From positions 128,305 through 192,304 of the forward strand of contig JAXLRI010000007.1 in NCBI GenBank assembly GCA_046331175.1: a stretch of DNA of 64,000 nucleotides, given 5' to 3'. The translations under genes and the position numbers were made by a program. This document shows positions 15,452 through 24,199 of this stretch, piece by piece; the stretch's first letter is position 1; every line of letters begins with the position of its first letter. The notes beneath the pieces were generated by a model. It saw nothing but the letters and a program-made list of their open reading frames with translations. It was not told where the DNA came from and searched no databases. The DNA comes from JAWKIW01 sp046331175. GTDB taxonomy: Bacteria > Actinomycetota > Acidimicrobiia > Acidimicrobiales > Acidimicrobilacustridaceae.

Positions 15452-16792
15452 TCAGGTGATGGCGCGCGGCGGACCGGCCAGCTCGCGGAAGCGCTCGTAG
15501 CGGGGCGCCATGGCGGCCGCCCAGCGCTCGTCGGGCTCGACCCGGCGACCGACCGAGGCCCACCGGCCAGCCCCGCTCGGGTCGGCCTCGAGGCCGGCGG
15601 TGACCCGGGCCAGGAAGGCGGCTCCGTAGGCACCACCTTCGGGCACGGCGACGACGTCGACGGGCAGCCCGGTGGCGTCGGCCACCGCCTGCACCCACGG
15701 CTCGACCCGGGTGCCGCCCCCGGTCGCCACGATCCGCCGGGCCGACGCCCCGGACAGGTCGAGGTGGTGCCGGACGGTGAAGCCGGCCGCCTCGTAGGCG
15801 GCCCGCCGCACGGCACCCGGGCCCATGGTGAGGTCGAGGTCGTGCAGCACCGCCCGCCGGTCGGGGTCGTGCAGCGGCGTGCGCTCGCCCCGCACGTAGG
15901 GCTCCCAGACCGGCACGGCGGCGGGATCGTCGGGCGGCGGCCCGTCGGCGAGCAGCGCCAGCGCCCAGTTGAGGAACAGGCCACCCGCGTTCGACGGCCC
16001 GCCGACGAGCACCCGCTCGGGGGTGGTGTGGGGCAGCGTCCACAGCCCGGGCACCTCGACCCAGTCGGCCACCACCGCCCAGGTCATCAGCGTCGTCCCG
16101 CAGATGACCAGCACGTCGCCGACGTCGTCGGCCCCGGCGACGATCTGCTCGCCGATGGCGTCGATGGTGCCCCCGCCCACGGCGACGCCGGCGGCGGTGC
16201 GCCCGCAGGCAGCGTTGCCCGGGAACAGCAGGGGCAGCTGGTCGGGCCGGGCGCCGGCCTCGGCCACCACCGCTGCGTCCCACCCGGTGAAGTCGAACAG
16301 GGGGAGCATGGTCATGGCGACGACGGTGTCGATGCCGGCGACGCCGCACAGGGCGTGGTTGGCCACCGCCTGCGCCGGCCAGTAGCCGGCGGCGCCGGGC
16401 GCCTCGGCGGCGCACCAGCGCAGCATCGACACCAGCTCGCCGCTCTCGGCCGGGTTCTTGCCCGTGACCGGACCACCCCGCCAGTCGCCGTAGAGCAGGC
16501 CGGGGGTGAGCGCCCGCCCGTCCTCGTCGACGGCGCACAGCGACGGCACCATCGCCGCCACGTCGACGCCGGCGACCTCCCGCCCCACCGCCACCTCGTC
16601 GAAGGCAGCCACCACGTTGGCCCGCCAGGCGAGGTCGGGGTCGTGCTCGAAGGCATCGGGGCGGGGGGACGCGACGGCGTGGACCTTGCGGGCCCGCGCC
16701 AGCACCGCCCCGTCGGCGGTGACCGCCACCGCCTTCACCGAGGTGGTCCCGATGTCGAGGCCGACCGTCACCACGTCGCTGGCGTCCGCCAC
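15452..16792 (-). CDS. FGGY-family carbohydrate kinase (xylulokinase-like)
   Basis: 446 residues from GTG 16792, preceded by GGGGGAG. The N-terminal ATP-binding motif VGLDIGTTSVKAVAV and the C-terminal GASARRIVATGGGTRVEPWVQAVADATGLPV with GGAYGAAFLA are characteristic of FGGY kinases, which phosphorylate sugars or polyols at a terminal hydroxyl. The substrate region DWRGG resembles xylulokinases. No transporter or isomerase gene is adjacent, so the natural sugar is not indicated by context. Confidence 0.87.
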   Translation of the reverse strand: MADASDVVTVGLDIGTTSVKAVAVTADGAVLARARKVHAVASPRPDAFEHDPDLAWRANVVAAFDEVAVGREVAGVDVAAMVPSLCAVDEDGRALTPGLLYGDWRGGPVTGKNPAESGELVSMLRWCAAEAPGAAGYWPAQAVANHALCGVAGIDTVVAMTMLPLFDFTGWDAAVVAEAGARPDQLPLLFPGNAACGRTAAGVAVGGGTIDAIGEQIVAGADDVGDVLVICGTTLMTWAVVADWVEVPGLWTLPHTTPERVLVGGPSNAGGLFLNWALALLADGPPPDDPAAVPVWEPYVRGERTPLHDPDRRAVLHDLDLTMGPGAVRRAAYEAAGFTVRHHLDLSGASARRIVATGGGTRVEPWVQAVADATGLPVDVVAVPEGGAYGAAFLARVTAGLEADPSGAGRWASVGRRVEPDERWAAAMAPRYERFRELAGPPRAIT

Positions 16793-16838
16793 CGCTCCCC
16801 CTGTTCGTGCGCCCCGGAGGAGCGCCCCGTCGTCGCGG

Positions 16839-17360
16839 CTACTTCACCATGCGCAGGTTGAACGGGTAGCGGTAGGCCTCGCCGCGGCCGGCGGCGCCGC
16901 CGGCCATGAGCGGCAGGATGCAGCCGATGAGCCACACGATGAAGATCGTGGCGAACCCGATCAGCACGAACATGAGCACGTAGCTGACGATGGTGCCGAT
17001 GAGCACCATGAGCTGGAAGTTCAGCGCCTCGGCCGACTGGTCCTTCACGTAGGGGTCGGTCTTGCCCTGGCCGAGGTAGATGATCAGCGGGCCGAGCCAG
17101 CCGAGGCCACCACAGGTGAGGAAGCACAGGCCGGCACCGAGGTAGTGCGCCATCGAGGCGCTCGACGTCGGGTTGGTGCCCCCGGCGGCGGGCACGGGGG
17201 CGGCGGGAACGCCACCGGCCTGCTGCTGCTCGGCGAACTGGCCCCACTGGGAGCCGTCCCACCAGCGCAGCTGGCCGTTGGTGGGATCGGGGTACCAGCC
17301 GGGAGCGGTCTGGCCACCCGCGGCCGCGGGATCAGAGCCGGAGGCGGAGGGATCGGTCAT
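16839..17360 (-). CDS. DUF2510/DUF4870 membrane protein
   Basis: 173 residues from ATG 17360. The DUF2510 motif APGWYPDPTNGQLRWWDGSQWG occupies residues 18-42. A Pro/Ala-rich linker leads to the DUF4870 membrane region with hydrophobic helices (AHYLGAGLCFLTCGGLGWLGPLIIYL, LNFQLMVLIGTIVSYVLMFVLIGFATIFIVWLIGCILPLMAG) and the conserved QSAEALNFQ. The C-terminus YRYPFNLRMVK is almost the same as in the next gene. Function unknown. Confidence 0.85.
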   Translation of the reverse strand: MTDPSASGSDPAAAGGQTAPGWYPDPTNGQLRWWDGSQWGQFAEQQQAGGVPAAPVPAAGGTNPTSSASMAHYLGAGLCFLTCGGLGWLGPLIIYLGQGKTDPYVKDQSAEALNFQLMVLIGTIVSYVLMFVLIGFATIFIVWLIGCILPLMAGGAAGRGEAYRYPFNLRMVK

Positions 17361-17450
17361 GGCTACCTCGCACGTGACGGATGAGGGGGTGCCCTGGCAC
17401 GGTAGCCGTCGGCCACCGGGCGCGCCGCGACCGCAGCGCGGTGCGGGCGG

Positions 17451-18035
17451 CTACTTCACCATGCGGATGTTGAGGGGATACCGGTACCACTCGCCCCGGT
17501 TGGCGGCCATCGCTCCCTGGATGCAGAGCACGACGTTGGCGATGGCGATGACGATCATGAGGACGAAGCCGACCAGGACGAGGGCCAGCACCACGCTGAC
17601 GAGCATCCCGATCAGCACGGTGAGCTGGAAGTTGAGTGCCTCGGTGGACTGGTCCTTGGCGAACGGGTCGTCCTTGCCGGCGGTCAGCATGATGATCAGC
17701 GGCCCGATGAAGCCGGTGAGCCAGCCGAGCAGGTGGGCGAGCATCGCCGTCGAGCGGGCGTTGGAGGCGGCGGCGCCGGGGGCCGGCGGCGCGTAGTAGC
17801 CGGGCGGCGGCGGGCCCGACCCGGGAGCCGGCGCCCAGGCACCCGGGGGCATCGGACCGGCCGGCGCGGCGAGCTGGCCCCACGCCTGGCCGTCCCACCA
17901 GCGCAGGGCGCCGGTGGCCGGGTCGGGGTACCAGCCCGGCACCGGGGCGCCGGGGGCGGGAGCACCGGGAGCGGGAGCGCCGGGGCTCGGCCCGCCGGGG
18001 GCGGGCGGTGGCCCCGGTCGTTGCGGTTCGGTCAT
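17451..18035 (-). CDS. DUF2510/DUF4870 membrane protein, tandem paralogue
   Basis: 194 residues from ATG 18035, with GGGAGGG upstream. It has the same plan as its downstream neighbour: PGWYPDPATGALRWWDGQAWG, then a Pro/Gly/Ala-rich linker, then QSTEALNFQLTVLIGMLVSVVLALVLVGFVLMIVIAIANVVLCIQG and the terminus YRYPLNIRMVK. The N-terminal GAPAPGAPAPGAP is an in-frame short repeat. A TACCGT box at 18065-18070 (minus strand) is a likely -10. The pair probably arose by tandem duplication. Confidence 0.85.
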   Translation of the reverse strand: MTEPQRPGPPPAPGGPSPGAPAPGAPAPGAPVPGWYPDPATGALRWWDGQAWGQLAAPAGPMPPGAWAPAPGSGPPPPGYYAPPAPGAAASNARSTAMLAHLLGWLTGFIGPLIIMLTAGKDDPFAKDQSTEALNFQLTVLIGMLVSVVLALVLVGFVLMIVIAIANVVLCIQGAMAANRGEWYRYPLNIRMVK

Positions 18036-18102
18036 CGGCGGCCCTCCCGGTGGCGGCTCGCCGCACGGTACCGGAGCCGGCCCGCCGGCCGCGGGGAGAT
18101 CG

Positions 18103-19284
18103 CTACGGCGCGGGCACCTCGACCACGGTGGCGGCACCCATGCCACCCCCGGCGCACAGCGAGGCCACGCCGATGCCGCCGCCGCGGCGGCGCAGCTCGT
18201 GGATCAACGTGACGATGATGCGGGCGCCCGACGCCGCCACCGGGTGGCCGAGGGCGACCGCGCCACCGTTGACGTTGACGATCTCGGGATCGAGGCCGAG
18301 CACCTTGATGGTGCCGACGGTCATCGAGGCGAACGCCTCGTTGATCTCGACGAGGTCGACGTCGTCGAGGGTGAGGCCGGCCCGCTCGAGGGCGCGCGGG
18401 ATGGCGATGGTCGGCCCGAGGCCCGTGTCGGCCGGTGGCACGCCGGCGGCGGCCCAGGAGCGGATGGTGGCCAGGGGGGCCAGGCCGTTGGCCTCGGCGT
18501 ACCCACGGTCGGCCAGCACCAGCGCGGCCGACCCGTCGTTGAGCGAGGACGAGTTGCCGGCGGTGATGGTGCCGTCGGGGACCCCCGACAGGACCCGGAG
18601 CGAGGCCAGCTTCTCCACCGTGCTCCCGCGGCGCGGGTGCTCGTCGGTGTCGAAGGTGGACGTCTCCCCCATCCACCCGCGCACCTCCATGGGGACGATC
18701 TCCTCGGCGAAGCGGCCCTCGTCGATGGCGGCGACGGCCTTGCGGTGCGAGTGGAACGACCACTCGTCCATCTCCTCGCGCGACACGCCGACCTTGCGGG
18801 CGGTGTTCTCGCCCACGGTGACCATCATGTTCATGTTGGGGGCCTCCGGCGTGTCCGGGTGGCTGGGCGACAGCCACTGCTCGGGCATCCCGTAGGCGTA
18901 GGCGGCCTTGCGGTAGGTGATGGGCGACTGGGTCATCGACTCGGTGCCGCCGGCGATCACCACCCGGTCCATGCCGGCCACGATCGAACCGGCCGCCATG
19001 GCGACCGCGGTCATGCCGGTGGCGCACTGGCGGTTCACCGCCGCGCCGGGGGTGTCGTCGGGCAGGCCGATCTCGACGGCGAGGTAGCGGGCGATGTCGC
19101 CGCCGCCGTGGAGCACCTCGCCGAGCACCAGGTCGTCGACGTCGTCGGCGGGCACCCCCGAGCGCTTCAGCGCCTCCGTGACCGACGCCTTGCCGATGTC
19201 GTAGATCGACGTGTTGGCCAGCGAGCCCTTGTAGGCGTCGCCGATGGCCGTGCGCGCCGCGCCGAGGACGACTGCTTCACCCAT
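18103..19284 (-). CDS. Acetyl-CoA acyltransferase (thiolase)
   Basis: 393 residues from ATG 19284, with GGGAG 8 bp upstream. All catalytic elements are intact: VNRQCATGM with the acyl-accepting Cys, GGAVALGHPVAASG with the His, and SLCAGGGMGAATV with the second Cys. It would release acetyl- or propionyl-CoA from 3-oxoacyl-CoA, as FadA-type enzymes do. It is divergent from an SDR gene over operator site 3, placing it in the inferred catabolic regulon with the next two plus-strand genes. Confidence 0.92.
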   Translation of the reverse strand: MGEAVVLGAARTAIGDAYKGSLANTSIYDIGKASVTEALKRSGVPADDVDDLVLGEVLHGGGDIARYLAVEIGLPDDTPGAAVNRQCATGMTAVAMAAGSIVAGMDRVVIAGGTESMTQSPITYRKAAYAYGMPEQWLSPSHPDTPEAPNMNMMVTVGENTARKVGVSREEMDEWSFHSHRKAVAAIDEGRFAEEIVPMEVRGWMGETSTFDTDEHPRRGSTVEKLASLRVLSGVPDGTITAGNSSSLNDGSAALVLADRGYAEANGLAPLATIRSWAAAGVPPADTGLGPTIAIPRALERAGLTLDDVDLVEINEAFASMTVGTIKVLGLDPEIVNVNGGAVALGHPVAASGARIIVTLIHELRRRGGGIGVASLCAGGGMGAATVVEVPAP

Positions 19285-19346
19285 GGATGGTGCTCCCGGA
19301 TCGTTGGCCCGAGCCCCTGCCCGAGCGGTCCGCCCATTGTCGTGGC

Positions 19347-19360
19347 TGACACGGGCGTCA
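19347..19360. promoter_or_regulatory. TGAC-N6-GTCA operator, site 3
   Basis: TGACACGGGCGTCA within CTGACACGGGCGTCAG, between the divergent thiolase (62 bp) and SDR (59 bp) starts. A TACGCT box for the SDR follows at 19372-19377. This is the only site whose left flank is not ACC. Confidence 0.75.
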
Positions 19361-19419
19361 GCAAACACGGCTACGCTCCCCCGCACCGTGGCCCGCGGGG
19401 CCGGACGCCGGGAGGGGCC

Positions 19420-20304
19420 GTGGGGGCCGTCGAGGGGAAGATCGCCGTGGTGACAGGGGCCGGCCGCGGCATCGGCCGGGCCGAGGCCCTGGCCCTGGCC
19501 GCCGGCGGCGCCACCGTCGTGGTCAACGACGTGGATGCCGACCAGGCCGCCGTCGTGGTCGCCGAGATCGAAGGCGCCGGCGGCACTGCGGTCGCCCACA
19601 CCGACGACGTGTCGACCTTCGCCGGCGCCGAGTCGGCGGTGGCCGCCGCCGTCGACGGCTTCGGCCGCCTCGACGTGCTGGTGAACAACGCCGGCATCAT
19701 CCGCGACGCCATGAGCTTCTCGATGGACGAGGCGGCGTTCGACGACGTGCTCCGGGTCCACCTCAAGGGCCACTTCGGGTGCGCCCACTTCGCCGGCATC
19801 CACTGGCGGGAGCGGGCCAAGGCCGGCGAGGAGGGGGTCACCGGCCGCATCGTGAACACCGCGTCCGAGTCGGGCCTGTACGGCCTGGCCGGCCAGGTGA
19901 ACTACGCGGCGGCCAAGGCCGGCATCGCGTCGATGACCATCGCCCTCGGGCGCGAGCTGAAGAAGTACGGCGTCACCGTCAACGCCATCGCTCCCCGGGC
20001 CCGCACCCGCATGACCGAGACGGTCCTGTCGGGCATCGGCCCCACCGAGGGCGGCTTCGACGAGTGGGACCCCGCCAACATCGCCCCGGTGGTGGTGTGG
20101 CTGGCCTCCGACGCGGCGGCGCGCATCAACGGCCAGGTCTTCGTCGTGTTCGCCGACCGCGTGCACCTCATGACCGGCTGGGACCTCCACGGCACCATCG
20201 CCAACGACGGCGCCGCCTTCACCGTCGACGAGCTGGTCGCCCGCACCGACGAGCTGTTCGGCGACCGCCGCACCGGCCTGCCCCCGATGGGCTTCGGCAG
20301 CTAG
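19420..20304 (+). CDS. SDR dehydrogenase, 3-hydroxyacyl-CoA type (17beta-HSD4-like)
   Basis: 294 residues from GTG 19420, with GGGAGGGG as ribosome site. The cofactor loop is TGAGRGIG, followed by NNAG, the Ser of NTASESG and the YAAAK dyad. The longer C-terminal region (about 40 residues after the fold, ending GDRRTGLPPMGFGS) resembles hydroxyacyl-CoA dehydrogenases of peroxisomal MFE-2 type found in bacterial sterol degradation. It likely oxidises a 3-hydroxyacyl-CoA. Divergent from the thiolase that would act on its product, with a shared operator. Confidence 0.87.
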   Translation: MGAVEGKIAVVTGAGRGIGRAEALALAAGGATVVVNDVDADQAAVVVAEIEGAGGTAVAHTDDVSTFAGAESAVAAAVDGFGRLDVLVNNAGIIRDAMSFSMDEAAFDDVLRVHLKGHFGCAHFAGIHWRERAKAGEEGVTGRIVNTASESGLYGLAGQVNYAAAKAGIASMTIALGRELKKYGVTVNAIAPRARTRMTETVLSGIGPTEGGFDEWDPANIAPVVVWLASDAAARINGQVFVVFADRVHLMTGWDLHGTIANDGAAFTVDELVARTDELFGDRRTGLPPMGFGS

Positions 20305-20416
20305 CCGGACGAGGCGACCCGACCGACCCGACCGACCCGGACCGACGGACCGACCCGGACCGACAGACCCGACCGAACCGACCGACCGAACCGACGGACC
20401 GACCCGACGGCGAACC
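20305..20416. repeat. Low-complexity CCGAC/CGGAC-rich tract
   Basis: Between the SDR stop and the MaoC-like gene lies about 110 bp built of near-tandem 4-9 bp units (CCGACCCGA, CGGACCGA, CGAACCGA). There is no open frame of its own. The ribosome site of the next gene (AAGGAGAC) begins right after it. It may arise from slipped replication. Confidence 0.6.
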
Positions 20417-20433
20417 CAAGGAGACGAGACAGC

Positions 20434-20874
20434 ATGGCCCTCGACGAGCTCAAGGGGACCGACCTCGGCAGCCAGACCGTGGTCATCGAGCGGGCGCCCG
20501 TCCCGGTGTTCGCGGCGGCGGTGGGCGAGGACCCGACCGCCTTCCGCGACGAGGGCACGCCGGTGCCCCCCACGTACCCGTTCTGCTGGTCGTACTGGGG
20601 CACCGTCGACGGCGAGGTCAAGGGCCTGCCCATCGGCGACCTGCGCAAGCGGGGCATGATCCTGCACGGCGAGCAGGCCTTCGAGTACCACCGGTGGCCC
20701 ACGGTCGGCGAGACCCTCCAGGGCCACCGCACCATCGAGGACGTGTACGAGAAGGACACGTCCTCGGCCCGCATGGAGTTCTACGTGATGGCCACCGAGT
20801 GGCGCGACCAGAGCGGCGCGCCGGTGGTGACCGACCGCTTCACGCTGATCGTGCGAGCCCGCAAGGACGCCTGA
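20434..20874 (+). CDS. MaoC-like (FAS1-type dehydratase N-terminal) protein
   Basis: 146 residues with a strong AAGGAG ribosome site. The sequence PVPVFAAAVGEDPTAFRDEGTPVPPTYPFCWSYWG and MILHGEQAFEYHRWPTVGETLQGHRTIEDVYEK matches the hot-dog fold of HadA-type or FAS1 dehydratase subunits. The catalytic Asp-x4-His of hydratase 2 is not evident, so it may be the acyl-binding half of a two-subunit hydratase. No obvious catalytic partner is encoded in the window. It is downstream of the operator-controlled SDR on the same strand. Confidence 0.8.
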   Translation: MALDELKGTDLGSQTVVIERAPVPVFAAAVGEDPTAFRDEGTPVPPTYPFCWSYWGTVDGEVKGLPIGDLRKRGMILHGEQAFEYHRWPTVGETLQGHRTIEDVYEKDTSSARMEFYVMATEWRDQSGAPVVTDRFTLIVRARKDA

Positions 20875-20972
20875 CCACCACGCCCTCCCGCCGACGGACG
20901 AGGCACCACCTCGGCCCCATCGGGTGCGATGCTGGCGCGCCGCCACGCAGGACCACCGAGGGGGAGGCGACC

Positions 20973-21545
20973 ATGCCGACCAGCACGATCCGCGCCCTGA
21001 TCGCCGCGACCGGGGTCGCGGTCGTCGCCGTCGGCGCCGCTTGCTCGTCGAGCAGCACCCCGTCGTCCGGACCGACCCCGAGCTTCGAGACGAACCCGCC
21101 GAAGACCACGCCGACCACCGTCGTCGTGAAGACGGCCGCGTGCGACCGGCCGCCGCTGGCGGCGGCGCTGGCGGCGGCCAAGGCCGACGCGACGCTCGGT
21201 GACTTCGCCTGCAGCTCCACCTTCGCCGTGGGCACCGTGGAGGGCCCGGGGCTGGCGCAGTGGGGCGAGGCGGGGTTCTTCACGGTGGTCGAGGACGGCC
21301 AGTGGTCCTTCGTCAAGACCGTGAAGGTCGACGACGCCACGCTGTCGGCCGCCCCCACCGGCTTCCCCCAGGCCGTGTACCAGCAGTGGCTCCCGAAGTA
21401 CCAGCGCCCGGCCCGCACCTCCACCACGCTGTGCCTCTACTACGACCCCGCGACGAAGGGCTGCACCGACAAGGCCCCGGCCGGCGTCGGCGGTGGCAGC
21501 GGCGCGGGAGCGAGCGGCCAGGGTGGCGCCGAGGGCGCCGGCTGA
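20973..21545 (+). CDS. Lipoprotein, unknown function
   Basis: 190 residues from ATG 20973, preceded by GGGGGAGG. Signal helix LIAATGVAVVAVGAAC ends in a lipobox-like Cys, followed by a Ser/Thr/Pro linker. The mature domain (residues about 60-160) has three further Cys (ACDRPPL, DFACSST, TTLCLYYDPATKGCTD) and a VGTVEGPGLAQWGEAGFFTVVEDGQWSFVKT stretch. It ends in a Gly-rich tail. No family recognised. Confidence 0.7.
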   Translation: MPTSTIRALIAATGVAVVAVGAACSSSSTPSSGPTPSFETNPPKTTPTTVVVKTAACDRPPLAAALAAAKADATLGDFACSSTFAVGTVEGPGLAQWGEAGFFTVVEDGQWSFVKTVKVDDATLSAAPTGFPQAVYQQWLPKYQRPARTSTTLCLYYDPATKGCTDKAPAGVGGGSGAGASGQGGAEGAG

Positions 21546-21582
21546 TCCGGTCACGGCGACCGGTGCAACGAGGAGGCGGCGG

Positions 21583-22488
21583 CTACCAGCGCAGCTCGTC
21601 GAGGAAGCCGGCGATGAGGTTGGTGGTGGAGTTGGGGTTGTCGCCGGCGGCGAGGTGACCGGCCTTCTCGACGGTGGCCAGGCGGGCGTTGGGGATCAGC
21701 GACGTGACCTCGTCGGCACCTTCGGCCGACAGCACGTCCGACGCCGACCCGCGCAGCAGCAGGACCGGGCAGCGCAGCGCGGCGGCCGACTCGGCGACGC
21801 CGTCGAGGAACTGGTCGAGGTTGTCGGCGGGGTGCCCGTCGACCTCGGCCTCGCGGAACCGCCGACCGAAGCCGTGCTTCCACTCCCACCGGCCGTCGGG
21901 CCGCTGGCGCAGGTTGCGGGTCAGGCTCTCGGGGCGGACGGCCTTGCGCTGGGGCAGGTACTTCGAGATCTCCTCGGCGGCCTCCTCGAGCGAGCCGAAC
22001 GACTCGTGGGCCCCCATGAAGTCGACGATCTTGCGCACGCCCTCGGGCTCGAGGCGGTGGCCGACGTCGATGAGCACCAGGCCCGCGACGCGATCGGGGT
22101 GCTCGGCCCCGAGCCGGATACCGGTGAGGCCGCCGAGCGACGCGCCCACCAGCACCACCCGGGGCATGCCGAAGGCGTCGAGCAGGGCCGGGATGGTGGT
22201 GGCGATGGCGGTCGGGCCCAGCCGCTCCTCCATCGGGTCGGAGTCGCCGTGGCTCGGCAGGTCGGGGGCCAGCACGTGGTAGCGGCCGGCCACGGCCTCG
22301 CCGAGGTCCTCGAACATGTAGGCGGTCTGACCGCCGCCGTGCAGCGCCAGCACCGATGGGAGGCCCCGGTGGCCCCACTCGAGGTAGTGGACCTGGCGGT
22401 CGTCGACCAGGGCGAAGCCGCTGCGACCGCCCCGCGGGATGTCGTGGCGGGGCGGGCCGCCCTCGGCGGGCAACGGGGTCACGGCCAT
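21583..22488 (-). CDS. Alpha/beta hydrolase
   Basis: 301 residues from ATG 22488; AGGAGG lies 6 bp upstream and fixes the start. LALHGGGQTAYMFEDLG, VGASLGGLTGIRLG (nucleophilic Ser) and VEKAGHLAAGDNP (His) form the expected triad region. It is divergent from an AMP-forming ligase gene across operator site 4 and may hydrolyse a CoA ester or ring-cleavage product in the same pathway; this is inferred from context only. Confidence 0.85.
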   Translation of the reverse strand: MAVTPLPAEGGPPRHDIPRGGRSGFALVDDRQVHYLEWGHRGLPSVLALHGGGQTAYMFEDLGEAVAGRYHVLAPDLPSHGDSDPMEERLGPTAIATTIPALLDAFGMPRVVLVGASLGGLTGIRLGAEHPDRVAGLVLIDVGHRLEPEGVRKIVDFMGAHESFGSLEEAAEEISKYLPQRKAVRPESLTRNLRQRPDGRWEWKHGFGRRFREAEVDGHPADNLDQFLDGVAESAAALRCPVLLLRGSASDVLSAEGADEVTSLIPNARLATVEKAGHLAAGDNPNSTTNLIAGFLDELRW

Positions 22489-22605
22489 GGGGTCCTCCTG
22501 GCTCGGGCGCCCGACGGGCACGCGGCTCCGGCATCGGGACCTCGGAGGTTCCCGTGCGGGTGGCGGCAGTCTACGGCGACCACGAGCGGCCACCGGCGCG
22601 TTGGC

Positions 22606-22619
22606 TGACGCTCGTGTCA
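22606..22619. promoter_or_regulatory. TGAC-N6-GTCA operator, site 4
   Basis: TGACGCTCGTGTCA within CTGACGCTCGTGTCAG, identical to site 1. It is 20 bp from the ATG of the AMP-forming ligase and 117 bp from the divergent hydrolase start. The CATGCT -10-like box (22628-22633) sits just downstream, so occupancy would block the ligase promoter. Confidence 0.75.
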
Positions 22620-22639
22620 GGTCGTGCCATGCTGGCCCC

Positions 22640-24196
22640 ATGGACCTGCGCCACGGGGTGACGGTGGGCGACGTCGCCCGTGAGCACCGACGGAGCCGAC
22701 CCCTCGTCACCGCCACCGTCGACGGCGACGGGCGCTGGACCTGGCCGGCCTTCGACGACCGCGTGAACCGGCTGGCGAACGCCCTGCTGGCCGACGGCGT
22801 CGGCCCCGGCGACCGGGTGCTCTGGGTCGGGCAGAACTCGGCGCGCCTGCTCGAGCTGCTCGTGGCGGCGGCCAAGATCGGTGCCGCGTGCTGCCCGGTC
22901 AACTGGCGCCAGTCCGCCGCCGAGCTGGCCTTCGTCCTGGGCGACGTCGACGCCGCGGTCGTGGTGTGGCAGCAGGCCAGGATCGGCGAGGCGGTGGCCG
23001 AGGCCCGCGACGAGGCCGGCGACGGACGGGCCCGCTGGCTGTGCCTCGACCCGGCCGCCGACGACGACTCGGCCGCCGGCCCCCCACCCGGCTCGTACGA
23101 GGCCTACCTGGCCGCGGACGAGGCCGACCCCGACGTGGCGGTCGACCCGGCGTCGCCGGTGCTGCTGCTGTACACCGCCGCCTTCACCGGCCGGCCCAGC
23201 GGCGCCCTCCTGTCGCACACGGCGCTGCTCACCGAGGGCCTCGTGGTGGCGATGCTGCAGGGCATCACCGAGGGCTACGTGTACCTGAACAGCGGGCCGC
23301 TGTTCCACGCCGCCACCCTCATGTCGACGATCGCCACCTTCGCGGTCGGCGGCACCAACGTGTTCACCCCCCGGGCCGACGCCGAGGTCCTGTGCCGGCT
23401 CGTCCACGACGAGCGCTGCAACGGCGCGTTCCTGATGCCGCCCACCATCGCCAAGATGGTCGAGGTCAACGCCGACCGCCGCTACGACCTGTCGAGCCTG
23501 CGGACCTTCGCCGGCTCGGCGGCGTGGAACGAGATGATCACGGTCGACACCAGCCCGGCGGCCCGGAACCCGGCCGGCTTCGGCCAGACCGAGGTCATGG
23601 GCATGCTCATGGTCAACGCCGGCGGCGAACCGGTCGAGGGCAACGCCGGGCGACCCATCCCGCTGGCCCAGGTGCGCATCGTCGACCCCGACGGCGTCGA
23701 GGTCCCCACTGGCGAGACCGGCGAGATCGTGGCGCGGGGACCGACCGTGATGGTCGGCTACCACGACCGGCCCGAGCTGAGCGCCGAGCGGTCCGCCGGC
23801 GACTGGCACCACACCGGCGACCTCGGCCGCCGCGAGGCCGACGGGTCCATCACCTTCGTGGGGCCCAAGGGCCGGCTCATCAAGTCGGCGGCCGAGAACA
23901 TCTACCCGATCGAGGTCGAGGCGTGCCTGCAGCAGCACCCGGCCGTGCGCGAGGCCGCGGTCATCGGCGTGCCCGACCGCACGTGGGGCCAGCGGGTGAA
24001 GGCCGTCGTGGTGCTCGACGACGGGGCCGAGGCCACCGCCGACGACCTGGTCGAGCACTGCCGCTCGCGGATCGCCGGCTACAAGAAGCCGAACGAGGTG
24101 GTCTTCGTCGACGAGCTGCCCCGCCAGGGCTGGCAGGTCGACCACGCCGCCCTCGACGAGCGCTTCGGCGGCGGCGGCTACCCCGGCGGCGGCTGA
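22640..24196 (+). CDS. AMP-dependent acyl-CoA synthetase-like protein with altered core motifs
   Basis: 518 residues from ATG 22640. Overall layout is ANL-type: hinge and C-terminal region TGDLGRREADGSITFVGPKGRLIKSAAENIYPIEVE are clear. Two motifs deviate. The P-loop reads LLLYTAAFTGRPSGALLSH instead of the usual YTSGTTGxPKG, losing the conserved Lys. The A10 region reads PRQGWQVD, with Gln where the catalytic Lys normally sits. Either it belongs to a divergent FadD subfamily with altered chemistry or it has lost adenylation. Operator site 4 and probable leaderless start link it to the catabolic regulon. Confidence 0.82.
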   Translation: MDLRHGVTVGDVAREHRRSRPLVTATVDGDGRWTWPAFDDRVNRLANALLADGVGPGDRVLWVGQNSARLLELLVAAAKIGAACCPVNWRQSAAELAFVLGDVDAAVVVWQQARIGEAVAEARDEAGDGRARWLCLDPAADDDSAAGPPPGSYEAYLAADEADPDVAVDPASPVLLLYTAAFTGRPSGALLSHTALLTEGLVVAMLQGITEGYVYLNSGPLFHAATLMSTIATFAVGGTNVFTPRADAEVLCRLVHDERCNGAFLMPPTIAKMVEVNADRRYDLSSLRTFAGSAAWNEMITVDTSPAARNPAGFGQTEVMGMLMVNAGGEPVEGNAGRPIPLAQVRIVDPDGVEVPTGETGEIVARGPTVMVGYHDRPELSAERSAGDWHHTGDLGRREADGSITFVGPKGRLIKSAAENIYPIEVEACLQQHPAVREAAVIGVPDRTWGQRVKAVVVLDDGAEATADDLVEHCRSRIAGYKKPNEVVFVDELPRQGWQVDHAALDERFGGGGYPGGG

Positions 24197-24199
24197 GCG

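Noticed and set aside
18103..20946. 947-codon frame on the minus strand ending in the thiolase
   Set aside because: The part before ATG 19284 is antisense to the SDR and MaoC-like genes and has no protein-like pattern; thiolase starts at its own ribosome site.
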